Positions 50,105 to 62,049 of a stretch of 64,000 bases of DNA are shown here, in pieces (positions within the stretch are counted from its first letter, which is position 1; each line of letters opens with the position of its first letter). Below the pieces are notes generated by a model that saw nothing but the letters and a program-made list of their open reading frames with translations, was not told the DNA's origin and searched no databases. Position numbers and translations under genes: made by a program. The DNA lies in NCBI RefSeq assembly GCF_019711375.1, contig NZ_CP081295.1, positions 2,393,001-2,457,000 of the forward strand, written 5' to 3'. The stretch is from Qipengyuania aurantiaca (GTDB lineage Bacteria > Pseudomonadota > Alphaproteobacteria > Sphingomonadales > Sphingomonadaceae).

Positions 50105-50523
50105 GCGGCGAAGCGCCCCTGAAGGTCGAGCAGGGCCAGAGCCGCCTTGGCCGCCTCGCCGCCCTTGTCCTTCTTCGACGGGTCTGCGCGCACGAGCGCC
50201 TGTTCCTCGTTTTCGACCGTAATGATGCCGTTGCCGATGGCAATCCCGTCCATGGTCAGCGCCATGATCCCGCGCGCGCTTTCGCCGGCGACGATCTCGA
50301 AGTGATAAGTCTCGCCGCGGATCACCACGCCGATGGCGACGAAACCATCGTAGCGGCCCGTTTCGGCAGCCATGGCGATGGCGCCGGGAATTTCGAGCGC
50401 TCCGGGAACGGTCAGCACTTCGACGCTGTGGCCCGCTTCTTCCAGAGCGGCCTTGGCGCCTGCCACCAGCATGTCGTTCAGATGATCGTAGAAACGCGCT
50501 TCGACGATAAGGAAATTGGCCAT
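50101..50523 (-). CDS. ribH: 6,7-dimethyl-8-ribityllumazine synthase
   Basis: 140 aa from [18 protein letters not shown] 9 bases upstream is an alternative. It condenses 5-amino-6-ribitylaminouracil with dihydroxybutanone phosphate. [42 protein letters not shown] contains the phosphate and substrate loops. It lies 6 bases after ribB, so the enzyme is encoded next to the supplier of its C4 substrate. Confidence 0.95.
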   Translation of the reverse strand: MANFLIVEARFYDHLNDMLVAGAKAALEEAGHSVEVLTVPGALEIPGAIAMAAETGRYDGFVAIGVVIRGETYHFEIVAGESARGIMALTMDGIAIGNGIITVENEEQALVRADPSKKDKGGEAAKAALALLDLQGRFAA

Positions 50524-50528
50524 GGGGA

Positions 50529-51767
50529 TCACTCCGGAATGGGCATATGGTCGACGATATTGAGGCCATAGCCTTCGATCGCGACGACGTTGGGTTGCGA
50601 ATTGCTGAGCAGGATCATGTCCTCAACGCCCAGGTCGGCAAGGATCTGCGAACCGATGCCGACATTGCGCTCGGCCTCGCTCTGGCCATAGCCGCTTGCC
50701 GGGCGGCCGGTGATGATGACGATCACACCCGAACCGTGTTCGCCCATGACCTGCATCGCGCGCTGGAGGGTGCGCTTGCGGGGGCCGGGCTTGCCGAGCA
50801 CGTCGTCGAAGATCGAGATCGGGTGGACACGGGTGAGGGTGGGGTGGCCTTCGCTGACCTCGCCTTTCTGCAGGACGTAGCTCTCGCTGCCGTCGACGGT
50901 GTTGCGATAGGTCAGCATGCGCCAGGCGCCGCCGTAATCGGAATCGAAGGTGTCTTCCGCCGTACGCTCGACGAGATGGTCGTGACGCATGCGGTATTCG
51001 ATGAGGTCGCGGATCGTGCCGATCTTCATGTCATGCTTGCGTGCGAAGCTGACGAGATCGTCGAGCCGGGCCATGGTCCCGTCGTCCTTCATGATCTCGC
51101 AGATCACGCCGGAGGGGTTGAGGCCGGCAAGGCGAGAGATGTCGACCGCGGCTTCGGTATGGCCGGCGCGGACCAGCACGCCGCCGTCGCGCGCGGTCAG
51201 CGGGAAGACATGGCCGGGCGTGACGATATCGTCCGGGCCCTTGGTCGGATCGATGGCGACCGAGACGGTGCGCGAGCGGTCGGCCGCGCTGATGCCGGTG
51301 GTCACGCCCGTCTTCGCCTCGATCGAGGTGGTGAAGGCGGTCTGCATGCTCTCGCGATTGTCGCGGCTCATCGGCTCGAGGCCGAGAGCTTTCACCCGCT
51401 TGCTGTCCAGCGAAAGGCAGATGAGGCCGCGGCCATGCGTGGCCATGAAGTTGATCGCGTTGGGCGTGGCCATCTGCGCGGGAATGACGAGGTCGCCTTC
51501 GTTCTCGCGATCCTCGTCATCGACGAGGATGAACATGCGGCCGTTGCGCGCTTCGTCGATGATCTCTTCCGCACCGACGATGACCGGGGTCTCGTCGTTC
51601 TCATCAAGGAAGGATTCCAGCTTACCGAGCGTTTCGGCGGTCGGGTTCCAGCTGTTCTCGGTGCAATCGCGAAGGGTGTTGGCATGGAGGCCTGCGGCGC
51701 GGGCAAGGCCGGCGCGGGTCATCAGGCCATTGCCGATAAGCGTGCGGACTTTTTCGATCGTGTTCAT
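50529..51767 (-). CDS. ribB: 3,4-dihydroxy-2-butanone-4-phosphate synthase with N-terminal HTH-like region and degenerate RibA domain
   Basis: 412 aa from [14 protein letters not shown]. Residues 1-55 look like a helix-turn-helix ([19 protein letters not shown]). Residues about 62-265 are the RibB domain, with [15 protein letters not shown] (83-97), [16 protein letters not shown] and GHTEAAVDI. The C-terminal part is shaped like GTP cyclohydrolase II. It lacks the zinc cysteines (C-x10-C-x-C) and has TGRPASGYG where RQEGRGIGL is expected, so it is probably catalytically dead. It makes the C4 unit of riboflavin from ribulose 5-phosphate. A 15-base palindrome lies 18 bases before the start. Confidence 0.9.
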   Translation of the reverse strand: MNTIEKVRTLIGNGLMTRAGLARAAGLHANTLRDCTENSWNPTAETLGKLESFLDENDETPVIVGAEEIIDEARNGRMFILVDDEDRENEGDLVIPAQMATPNAINFMATHGRGLICLSLDSKRVKALGLEPMSRDNRESMQTAFTTSIEAKTGVTTGISAADRSRTVSVAIDPTKGPDDIVTPGHVFPLTARDGGVLVRAGHTEAAVDISRLAGLNPSGVICEIMKDDGTMARLDDLVSFARKHDMKIGTIRDLIEYRMRHDHLVERTAEDTFDSDYGGAWRMLTYRNTVDGSESYVLQKGEVSEGHPTLTRVHPISIFDDVLGKPGPRKRTLQRAMQVMGEHGSGVIVIITGRPASGYGQSEAERNVGIGSQILADLGVEDMILLSNSQPNVVAIEGYGLNIVDHMPIPE

Positions 51768-51784
51768 GCAGCGAGTGGCTATCA

Positions 51785-51799
51785 CATCACAATGTGATG
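51785..51799. promoter_or_regulatory. Perfect palindrome upstream of ribB (candidate operator)
   Basis: CATCACA-A-TGTGATG, 7-base perfect arms around one base. It is nested in a second, wider pair: TCACATC at 51782 and GATGTGA at 51821. It lies between ribB and tRNA-Lys. The size and position suit a dimeric repressor site. No FMN riboswitch consensus is seen in this 117-base stretch. Confidence 0.45.
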
Positions 51800-51884
51800 C
51801 GCAATGCGTGGCGCACATTGGATGTGAAGGCGCGCAATCCAGTCGCGGATGGCGGGGCGCTTCAAGGCTGAAAAAGAGAGGAAA

Positions 51885-51960
<76 letters not shown>

Positions 51961-52070
51961 ACACTCACGGTCAGATTTCCGTGTCCCGCCCGGTGTTGCG
52001 GGCGTTCCCCGACTCGGGGGAGGCGCTCATATAGCGGCTGTTTCGCGGAAAAAAAGCGCTAATCGCAAAT

Positions 52071-52400
52071 TTATGCAACGTCGCGGTTTTTCAGAAGCGA
52101 AATTCCGGTTTCGCGCAGGCGGATCGTCGCGCCGAACGGGTCGCTCGGATTGTCGAGGATGTCGACGATCTTGCCGTATTCAAGGGCCCGCAGAGCCGCG
52201 AAGGCCTCGTGCAAGGGGAGGCCCGTCATGCGGTGGATGTCCCACACGGTGGTTTCTTCGCCCGCCTGTTCGCGCTGGCACAGGCCAAGCAGGACCTCAC
52301 GGCACGCGCCGTCGCCCGCGTGCTTCGCAAGCTCTTCGCATTCCAGTGGATCACGTGCAGAAGTATTGGCGCCTGGTGAGAGGCGTGTCGGTTCGACCAA
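52071..52400 (-). CDS. Hypothetical winged-helix-like protein
   Basis: 109 aa from TTG with AAGGGA upstream. Residues about 50-100 look like a winged HTH: TTVWDIHRMTGLPLHEAFAALR (two helices), then EYGKIVDIL and a beta wing with FGATIRLRETGISLL. It may bind DNA. It stands alone, without an obvious target gene. The following 223 bases up to rodA hold only small hairpins (for example 52498-52515). Confidence 0.6.
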   Translation of the reverse strand: MVEPTRLSPGANTSARDPLECEELAKHAGDGACREVLLGLCQREQAGEETTVWDIHRMTGLPLHEAFAALRALEYGKIVDILDNPSDPFGATIRLRETGISLLKNRDVA

Positions 52401-52623
52401 TGTTGCGTCCCTTTTTATCAGCAGCGCCGGCGCCTCTCAATTCACTGGCAGCTGCGTCTTCAATTCTTTCGTATAGTTAATTCTTCGCTTTTTGTCAGTC
52501 ACTCGTTCGGGTGACACGACCTCGGAAGTGCGTTTTGTCTTCCAGAAATACGCCTAAGGGCGTCTCTTTTTGGCGATTGCTGCACTGGTGAACGCATACG
52601 TATGCGTGAATGATGGTCGAAGC

Positions 52624-53745
52624 TCAACCTCCGACCAGACCAGTCCGCGGCGCACTGCGATTCCACCTGTGAATCATCATCAGCACGCCAATGCAGATCA
52701 TATTGGTCATCATCGAGCTGCCGCCGTGGCTGATGAAAGGCAGGGGGATGCCGACCACGGGGGCAAAACCCATGACCATCAGTAGATTGATCGCAATGTA
52801 GAAGAAGATCGTCGCGGTCATGCCCGCGGCAAGCAGCTTGGAAAAGCGGTCGTTCGCGGCCTTGGCGACCTTGAGTCCCCAGAACAGGATCAGGCCGAAA
52901 CAGGTAAGGATGAAGAGCCCGCCAACGAAGCCCCATTCCTCGGCCATGGTGGCGAAGACGAAGTCAGTGTGCGGTTCGGGCAGGTAGTTGAGATGGCTCT
53001 GCGACCCTTCGTTGAAGCCTTTTCCGAAAAGTCCACCCGAACCGATCGCGATTTTCGATTGGGTGATTTGGTAGCCGTCGCCCAAAGGATCGTTCTCTGG
53101 ATCAAGGAAGGTCAGCACGCGCTTTTGCTGATAAGGTTGCAAGCCTACAAAAAAGGCGACCGGGAGCAGCGCCAGCCCCGCAATACCCGCCGTGACAAAC
53201 CAGCGCAGCGGAAGACCCGCCAAGAACATCACCACGAAACCGCCGAATGCAATGGCAAGGCTGGTGCCGAGATCGGGCTGCAGAAGGACGAAGGCGATCG
53301 GCAACAGGATGATCGCAGCGGCCGGCATGAGGGCCCGAAAACTCGGGACCATACCGACGGGAAGGCCGCCATAGTAATGTGCCAGAGCAAGAACGGCTGC
53401 GGGCTTCATCAATTCGGACGGTTGTATCCGGATTGGTCCCGCCTCAAGCCAGCGCTGGCTGCCACCCTGAACCTGCCCCATCACTTCGACAGCGAGGAGT
53501 AGAAGGAGGATCGCGATGTAGCCCGGATAGGTGAGCATCTGCACGGTCGGTTTGTTGAACCGAGAAATGACTACCGCCATCGTGAAAAGAATTGCGAAGC
53601 GCAGCAGGTGACCACGCGCATAAGCATCGAAATCGCCCGCCGCGGCGGATGTCAGTACCAGTGCTCCGAACCCGATCAGGGCGAACAGCGGGAACAGCAT
53701 CATCCATGGCTGGCGCGCAACGGGCGCTGGGACGATGCCGCTCAC
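52624..53745 (-). CDS. rodA: Rod shape-determining SEDS glycosyltransferase RodA
   Basis: 373 aa with about 10 membrane helices. It polymerises lipid II glycan strands in the elongasome with PBP2. SEDS markers are QPSELMKPA, LLQPDLGTSL, GGLFGKGFNEGSQSHLNYLPEPHTDFVFA and PLPFISHGGSSMMTN. Its start overlaps the mrdA stop (ATGA). Confidence 0.97.
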   Translation of the reverse strand: MSGIVPAPVARQPWMMLFPLFALIGFGALVLTSAAAGDFDAYARGHLLRFAILFTMAVVISRFNKPTVQMLTYPGYIAILLLLLAVEVMGQVQGGSQRWLEAGPIRIQPSELMKPAAVLALAHYYGGLPVGMVPSFRALMPAAAIILLPIAFVLLQPDLGTSLAIAFGGFVVMFLAGLPLRWFVTAGIAGLALLPVAFFVGLQPYQQKRVLTFLDPENDPLGDGYQITQSKIAIGSGGLFGKGFNEGSQSHLNYLPEPHTDFVFATMAEEWGFVGGLFILTCFGLILFWGLKVAKAANDRFSKLLAAGMTATIFFYIAINLLMVMGFAPVVGIPLPFISHGGSSMMTNMICIGVLMMIHRWNRSAPRTGLVGG

Positions 53746-55832
53746 TGGCCGCTATCCGGCACAGGGGCGGCCACTTCGGCCGAGGTGGTTGGCGGTCGCG
53801 AGCCTTCGTTGCGCGAAGAGGTCGGCTGCGTCGCGAGTTCTTCCGACTGGCGCTGCGCAAGCCGCGCTTCGGCGACGACCTGGTCGAAGATCTGGTCGGT
53901 GCGCTGGGGCACGGGTTCGACCACTTCGCCTGCCGCTTGCGCATAGGCACGGTATTTCGCGTCGAGCCGTTGCTGGGCGGTGCCGCCCCATTGCTCTTCC
54001 AGAGGCCGCAGGGCTTCCATGCCCTTGGCCGGGTCGAAGAGGAAGGTCATCACGTCGCGCGCAATCGGGTAGGCCGCGCCCGAGCCGCCGCCATGCTCGA
54101 TCACCACGGCGCCTGCGTATTTCGGCTTGTCGAAGGGGGCGAAGAACACGAACAGGCCGTGGTCGCGGTATTTCCACGGGCCGGTCTTGCCGTTCGAGAT
54201 GCTGAGCGAGACGACCTGCGCCGTACCGGTCTTGCCGGCCATCTGCACGCCTTCGATCGGCAGTCTTGCACGGCCCGCGGTGCCGGGACCGTTGACCACG
54301 TCGCTCATCGCCTTGCGGACGTAATCGATCTCGCTGGCCGAAAAATCGAAATGCTCGAACTCAGGACGAGGATCGTCCATGCGCAGGTGTGGAACGACTT
54401 TGTAGCCCGTCGCAAGCCTTGCGCTCATCACCGCCAGCTGGAGCGGGTTTACGAGGTAATAGCCCTGTCCGATCGACGCGTTGACCGTGTCATAAGGCTG
54501 CCAGGCCTGATCGTATTTGCGCTGCTTCCAGGCCGGATCGGGTACGGTGCCGTAGAACTGGCTTGTAACCGGCAGCTCGAACTCTTCGCCAAGCCCCATT
54601 TTGTGCGCCCATTCGGCCACTTTCTCGAAGCCGATCTGCTGCGCGAAATGGTAGAAATAGCTGTCGCACGACTGGTAGATCGCCTTGGCCATGTCGACGC
54701 GGCCGTGGTTGCTCCAGCAGTTGAAGAAGCGGTTGCCGATACGGCGCCCGCCACCGCACATGATAGCCTCTTCCGGCTTCACACCGGCGTCGAGGAAGGC
54801 CATGCAATGCATTGGTTTTACAGTCGAACCTGGCGGATAAAGCCCCTTTAGGACCTTGTTGCGCAGGGGCACGCGTTCGTCCTCGCGCAGCATGGAATAT
54901 TCGACGCGGCCAATGCCGGCGGAAAAGCTGTTGGGGTCGAAGCTGGGCATGGAGGACATGCACAAGATGTCCCCGCTTTCGCAGTCCATCACCACGCAGG
55001 ACCCGCTTTCCAGACCGATGCGTCGGGCGGCGTAATCCTGCAGCGGGCCGTCGATCGTGAGGCGCACGGGCGCGCCCTGCTTGTCCTCGCGCGTTTCGAG
55101 ATCGCGCACGATGCGGCCCGAGGCCGTCACCTCGACGCGGCGTGCGCCCGGCTTGCCCTGAAGCTCCTTCTCGAACTGCGCCTCGAGCGCGTCCTGTCCG
55201 ATTTTATAGCCAGGTGTGATCAGGATTGGATCGGGGTTCTCTTCGTAATCCTCGGCCGACGCCGGGCCGACATAACCGATGAGATGGCCCACGCTCGCCC
55301 CGGTTGGATAGAAGCGGGAGAAGCCGCGCTGCGGCACCACGCCCGGCAGGTCTGGCAGGCGCACGCTGATGGCGGCGAAATCCTCGTAATCGAGGCCGGT
55401 CGCCACTTCGACAGGCTGGAAACCGCGCGCCTCTTCAACTCGCTTGTTGATGTCGGCGAGAGCGTTCTCGGACAGGTCGAGAATGCCGGCGAGCTGCATG
55501 AGCGTCGCCTCCACATCGTCCATCCTGTCGGGAATGACATCGACGCGGAAATCGGCCCGGTTGGAGGCGAGAGGGGCACCGTTGCGATCGAGGATCCAGC
55601 CACGCCGTGGCGGAATGAGCGACAAATTGACGCGGTTGCTTTCGGACTCCAGCACCCAGCGTTCGTTCTCGGCAATGCCGATATAGGCCATGCGCGCGGC
55701 GAGGATCGTCCCGATACCGCCCATGCCTGCGCCGATCACGAAAGTGCGGCGGTCGAAGGCGTTGTCGAGCGTCGTCTGGCTGACCAGATCGCGCGGTTTG
55801 GCGCCGATCCTCTTGCGGCGAAACAGACCCAT
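53742..55832 (-). CDS. mrdA: Penicillin-binding protein 2 (MrdA)
   Basis: 696 aa from MGLFRRKRIG, overlapping the mreD stop by one base (TGATG); upstream in-frame sequence is a shadow of mreD. It has a cytoplasmic tail, one membrane helix (about residues 33-52), a pedestal domain, then the transpeptidase: serine in PPGSTVKP (SxxK), YQSCDSYFYHFA (SxD variant usual in PBP2) and MAGKTGTAQ (KTG). The C-terminal 60 residues are Ala/Gln/Pro-rich. It cross-links elongation peptidoglycan with RodA. Confidence 0.96.
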   Translation of the reverse strand: MGLFRRKRIGAKPRDLVSQTTLDNAFDRRTFVIGAGMGGIGTILAARMAYIGIAENERWVLESESNRVNLSLIPPRRGWILDRNGAPLASNRADFRVDVIPDRMDDVEATLMQLAGILDLSENALADINKRVEEARGFQPVEVATGLDYEDFAAISVRLPDLPGVVPQRGFSRFYPTGASVGHLIGYVGPASAEDYEENPDPILITPGYKIGQDALEAQFEKELQGKPGARRVEVTASGRIVRDLETREDKQGAPVRLTIDGPLQDYAARRIGLESGSCVVMDCESGDILCMSSMPSFDPNSFSAGIGRVEYSMLREDERVPLRNKVLKGLYPPGSTVKPMHCMAFLDAGVKPEEAIMCGGGRRIGNRFFNCWSNHGRVDMAKAIYQSCDSYFYHFAQQIGFEKVAEWAHKMGLGEEFELPVTSQFYGTVPDPAWKQRKYDQAWQPYDTVNASIGQGYYLVNPLQLAVMSARLATGYKVVPHLRMDDPRPEFEHFDFSASEIDYVRKAMSDVVNGPGTAGRARLPIEGVQMAGKTGTAQVVSLSISNGKTGPWKYRDHGLFVFFAPFDKPKYAGAVVIEHGGGSGAAYPIARDVMTFLFDPAKGMEALRPLEEQWGGTAQQRLDAKYRAYAQAAGEVVEPVPQRTDQIFDQVVAEARLAQRQSEELATQPTSSRNEGSRPPTTSAEVAAPVPDSGQ

Positions 55833-56383
55833 CAGACGCGCCTCCAGCGCCTCAGGCGCAATTCGTCGAGCCGCGCGACGAAGCGGGCGATGACGGGGAA
55901 GACGAGGATGGTCAGGACAATCTGCGGCACGAGGGCAACCAGCGAGGGAAGGGTCGGCGAGGCGCCCGAAAGCAGCCAGCCGGCGAGGAGATAGAGCAGG
56001 CTCAATATACCCGCCGTGAACCAGTCCTGCCAGAAGGCACGCCACGGCCAGCGCATCTCGATGGCCTCGATGATAAGCAGGGTCATCGACCAGGTCATGA
56101 TGGCGAAGCCGAAGGGCTGGCCGCTGAAGAGATCGTCGAACAGGCCGAGCGGAAAGCCTGCCCAGACGGGCAGCAGACCGGGGCGCACCAGACGCCAGGC
56201 CAGCAGGACGACGAAGCCGAGCGGCGGCACCATCGGCAGGGCAGCGGCAATCGCAAAGATCGGCAGGATCGAGGCGACCAGGATCGACGCCCAGGGAATG
56301 ATATTGGCGAGCAGCGGCGAATGGGAGCGGTTGATGCGACTGCCATAGGCATCGCTGCGGGCGCGCGGTTCGATCCGCTCCAT
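55832..56383 (-). CDS. mreD: Rod shape-determining protein MreD
   Basis: 183 aa, with five or six hydrophobic helices after a short basic N-terminus. LPVWAGFPLGLFDDLFSGQP is the typical MreD motif. It links MreC to the elongasome in the inner membrane. It overlaps mreC and mrdA by one base each. Confidence 0.92.
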   Translation of the reverse strand: MERIEPRARSDAYGSRINRSHSPLLANIIPWASILVASILPIFAIAAALPMVPPLGFVVLLAWRLVRPGLLPVWAGFPLGLFDDLFSGQPFGFAIMTWSMTLLIIEAIEMRWPWRAFWQDWFTAGILSLLYLLAGWLLSGASPTLPSLVALVPQIVLTILVFPVIARFVARLDELRLRRWRRV

Positions 56384-57273
56384 CAGTCGCCCAGCTCCTC
56401 TTCGATCGGGGTCTGTGCGCCCAGCGCCGCTTCGGGTTCGAAAATCGCTTCCACCGCGACATAGTCGGTCGCCGCAGGATCGCTGACGATCCGGGCAAGG
56501 CCGCCGTCGTCGGTCAGTTCGGTCACGATGGCAACCGCGATGCCGGGCGGGTAATAGCCGCCTGCGCCACTGGTGACGAAGAGGTCGCCCGGTTGCAGCG
56601 GATTGATGCCGAGATTGATGAGCTTGATCCGCAGCAGGCTGTCCCCGCGCCCTTCGGCGAAAGCCACGGTCTCGTCGCCGGCGCGGCGGACGGGCAGCAC
56701 GCTTTCGCTGTCGGTCAACAGCAGGACGCGCGAGGAAGTGCTGCCGGCTTCGAGAATACGGCCCACCACGCCGCGCGGACTGCGCACGGGCATGCCGACC
56801 ATCACCCCGTCATCGGACCCTGCGCCCAGATAGGCGAAGCGTCGCGTGCTCGAAGCCGAGGAGCCAACCAGCCGCGCCACGGCAACGGGTTTGCGCTCTT
56901 CTTCCTGCAGGTCGAGCAGGCCCTTCAATCGCACATTCTCCTGCCGCAGCGCTTCGGCTTCCGCGAGTCGGATGCGGGCGAGCTGCATCTCGCGCTTGAG
57001 TTCGGCGTTTTTCGATCCTGCCCGGTAATAGCCGCTGACCGAATCCCACAGGGACTTCGTCCCCGTGCGGGCCGCGGCCGCGGTCTCGGTAGCCGGGCTG
57101 ACAGCATCATTCGCCGCACCGCGCGGGCCGCCGAACAGGTCTGGCTGGAAGAACGAAATGCCGAGCAGGACGGCGCCGATGAGCGCACCGGCACCGGCCA
57201 CGATGTAGCCCGTGAACAGATTGTATTGCGCCCGCTTGGAATAGCTGGAGCGCCGCTGGCCACTCGGCGCCAT
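56383..57273 (-). CDS. mreC: Rod shape-determining protein MreC
   Basis: 296 aa. N-terminal membrane helix (about residues 20-40), coiled coil (ELKREMQLARIRLAEAEAL) and beta-barrel periplasmic domain with LVGSSASSTRRFAYLGAGSDDGV and GDLFVTSGAGGYYPPGIAV. It is a scaffold between MreB and PBP2/RodA. It lies 12 bases after mreB. Confidence 0.95.
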   Translation of the reverse strand: MAPSGQRRSSYSKRAQYNLFTGYIVAGAGALIGAVLLGISFFQPDLFGGPRGAANDAVSPATETAAAARTGTKSLWDSVSGYYRAGSKNAELKREMQLARIRLAEAEALRQENVRLKGLLDLQEEERKPVAVARLVGSSASSTRRFAYLGAGSDDGVMVGMPVRSPRGVVGRILEAGSTSSRVLLLTDSESVLPVRRAGDETVAFAEGRGDSLLRIKLINLGINPLQPGDLFVTSGAGGYYPPGIAVAIVTELTDDGGLARIVSDPAATDYVAVEAIFEPEAALGAQTPIEEELGD

Positions 57274-57285
57274 TGCCGTACCCCC

Positions 57286-58419
<1,134 letters not shown>

Positions 58420-58526
58420 TTAGCTTTATTACGCGCGGAAAGCCAAAAATTTCCTCACTGCTTGCGGGGGATAGGCAAACAAGTTGCCTCGGATTCCTCG
58501 CGCTTCGTCGCTATGCTTGCCGGTCC

Positions 58527-60328
<1,802 letters not shown>

Positions 60329-60329
<1 letters not shown>

Positions 60330-60823
60330 TGCGTTGGTTTCCGGTTCTTGCCCTTGTTGCTCTCGCAGCCTGCGACAGCACCACGCCGGCCGAGGAAGAA
60401 GCGGCGCGCCAAGCCGATGTGGCCGAGGTCGAGGCCAATCAGGAGCCTCCCCCCGAAGAACTCGTGCTCGACCCGATCCGCTATCCCGAAATCGAGAAGC
60501 ACAATCTGTATGGCGCCGGTTGCAGCTTTGCGCCCGATGGCGGCGGGCTGGGAGCGGTGGCGCTGGCGATGGCGGACGAGGGCTACCTTATCCGCAAAGG
60601 CGAATTGGTGACGCTGGCGGCGGACAAGGGGAGCAAGGAGCTACCCTATCTCGCGCGGCGCAAGTATGACGGTCGCGAGTATTCCTTCACTCTCGACCTC
60701 GATGAGGCGGGAGGTGAGCAGAGCGGCTACGAGACTACCGACTATCGCGGCACTCTGACCGTGCGGGACGGCAGCAACCGAGTGCTGTATCGGGCCGACG
60801 GACTGACCCAGTGCGGGGCGTGA
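60329..60823 (+). CDS. Hypothetical lipoprotein
   Basis: 164 aa. ATG 60329 overlaps the mutL stop (TGATG). The lipobox LAAC (residues 12-15) is followed by an acidic linker rich in Glu. The mature domain has YGAGCSFAPDGGGLGAVALA, a beta-rich core and a final DGLTQCGA, with a likely disulfide between the two Cys. Envelope protein of unknown function. Confidence 0.78.
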
Positions 60824-60824
60824 A

Positions 60825-61283
60825 CTAGTCCGAACCTTCCGGATCGCGCGTTCGCATCAGCGCGTTCGAAACCATTTCCAGCACCATCTCGTCCTTCTGG
60901 TTGAAGGTACGGATGCGGCTCTTGAAAATGCCCATTTCGGGGCGCGAGGCGCTGCGGCGTTTTTCGATGATCTCGGTTTCGCAGCGCAGCGTGTCGCCGG
61001 GATAGACCGGCTTGATCCAGCGCAGCTGGTCGACCCCGGGCGAGCCAAGACCAGCGGATTTTTCGTTCATCATGTTCTCGACCATCATTCGCATGGTCAT
61101 CGAGCAGGTGTGCCAGCCGCTGGCGGAAATCTTGCCAAAATGGGTCTGCGCGGCGGCCTCGTCAGAAAGGTGGAAAGGCTGAGGATCGTATTTCGAGGCG
61201 AACTCCAGCACCTCCTCGCGTGTTACCTCATACCCGCCGAAGCTACGGGTCAAGCCGATCTCGAGATCTTCGTAGAATATCAT
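60825..61283 (-). CDS. MaoC family dehydratase
   Basis: 152 aa single hot-dog domain. The hydratase-2 motif YDPQPFHLSDEAA (catalytic Asp and His, about residues 31-43) and FGKISASGWHTC are typical of (R)-specific enoyl-CoA hydratases. SPGVDQLRWIKPVYPGDTLR is the conserved middle. It probably hydrates an enoyl-CoA; chain specificity is unknown. Its stop is 1 base from the convergent lipoprotein stop. Confidence 0.9.
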   Translation of the reverse strand: MIFYEDLEIGLTRSFGGYEVTREEVLEFASKYDPQPFHLSDEAAAQTHFGKISASGWHTCSMTMRMMVENMMNEKSAGLGSPGVDQLRWIKPVYPGDTLRCETEIIEKRRSASRPEMGIFKSRIRTFNQKDEMVLEMVSNALMRTRDPEGSD

Positions 61284-61298
61284 GGCCCCGTGCTTGGA

Positions 61299-62039
61299 CT
61301 AGACCATGGGGCGGAGCAACATCCAAATCGCCATGCCGATCATGGCGAGGTTCTCCGTCAGCGACACGAAGCCCAGCGGCACGTTGGCGCTGCCGCCGAC
61401 GCAGGCGCATTTGATGGAGCGTTTCTGGACATAGACGGCATAGAAAACGCTTACCGCGCCAATAGTGCCGATGAAGAGCGCGATCGGAATCGACAACCAT
61501 GGAAGGATACGGCCAGCCATGAGCACGGCGGCGGTCGCCTCAAGGAACGGGTAGGCGTAGGCATAGGGTACCCAGCGTTTGCCGAGCAGGTCGTAGCCCA
61601 CGAACATGGTCGAGAATTGCTCGACATCCTGAAGCTTGAGCATGGCCAGCATCGCCATGGAGAACGCCACGAACCATTCGGCAGCGCGGATCGTCAGCGG
61701 CGAGCCGTAGACGAAGATGCTGAGCGCGATGGCCAGCGCTGCGCCCACCGCAAAGACCGCCAGGACCGGCGTGTAGCTCGTATCGCTGGCCGTTTCCTTG
61801 TCGTGGCCAAAATGCTTGCGCAGGTCGGTGTAGCCGCCGATCCGCTTCCCTTCGATGAAGCTCTGCGGGGTCGTCTTCACGCCGTGCTGTTCCTTGAAGG
61901 CATCGGTCGCCTCGCGCGTGGCCAGAGGATGGTCCTCGACCGTGTAGCCCTCCCGCTCGAGCAGCCACTTGGATTTGATGCCATAAGGACAGACGTGCTT
62001 GTCCATCGCCATGCGGTAGAGTTTCGCGGTCTTGGTCAT
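61299..62039 (-). CDS. Glutaredoxin-MauE/DoxX fusion membrane protein
   Basis: 246 aa. Residues about 5-78 form a glutaredoxin-like domain: CPYG (single Cys, monothiol type), KTTPQSFIEG (cis-Pro) and IGGYTDLRKHFG. From about residue 90 on, four hydrophobic helices resemble MauE/DoxX. They include MLKLQDVEQFSTMFVGYDLL, and a CAC pair with KCACVGGSANVPLGFVSLTE, the MauE signature. It may reduce or oxidise thiols across the inner membrane. 15 bases from the MaoC gene. Confidence 0.85.
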   Translation of the reverse strand: MTKTAKLYRMAMDKHVCPYGIKSKWLLEREGYTVEDHPLATREATDAFKEQHGVKTTPQSFIEGKRIGGYTDLRKHFGHDKETASDTSYTPVLAVFAVGAALAIALSIFVYGSPLTIRAAEWFVAFSMAMLAMLKLQDVEQFSTMFVGYDLLGKRWVPYAYAYPFLEATAAVLMAGRILPWLSIPIALFIGTIGAVSVFYAVYVQKRSIKCACVGGSANVPLGFVSLTENLAMIGMAIWMLLRPMV

Positions 62040-62049
62040 GACTGTAATG

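Noticed and set aside
51768..51884. FMN riboswitch before ribB
   Set aside because: The leader is too short and lacks the conserved stems of the RFN element. Only palindromes are seen.
55833..56498. N-terminal extension of PBP2 into mreD
   Set aside because: The open frame continues upstream, but the translation there is not PBP2-like and mreD occupies the stretch in its proper frame. The start at 55832 gives normal PBP2 length.
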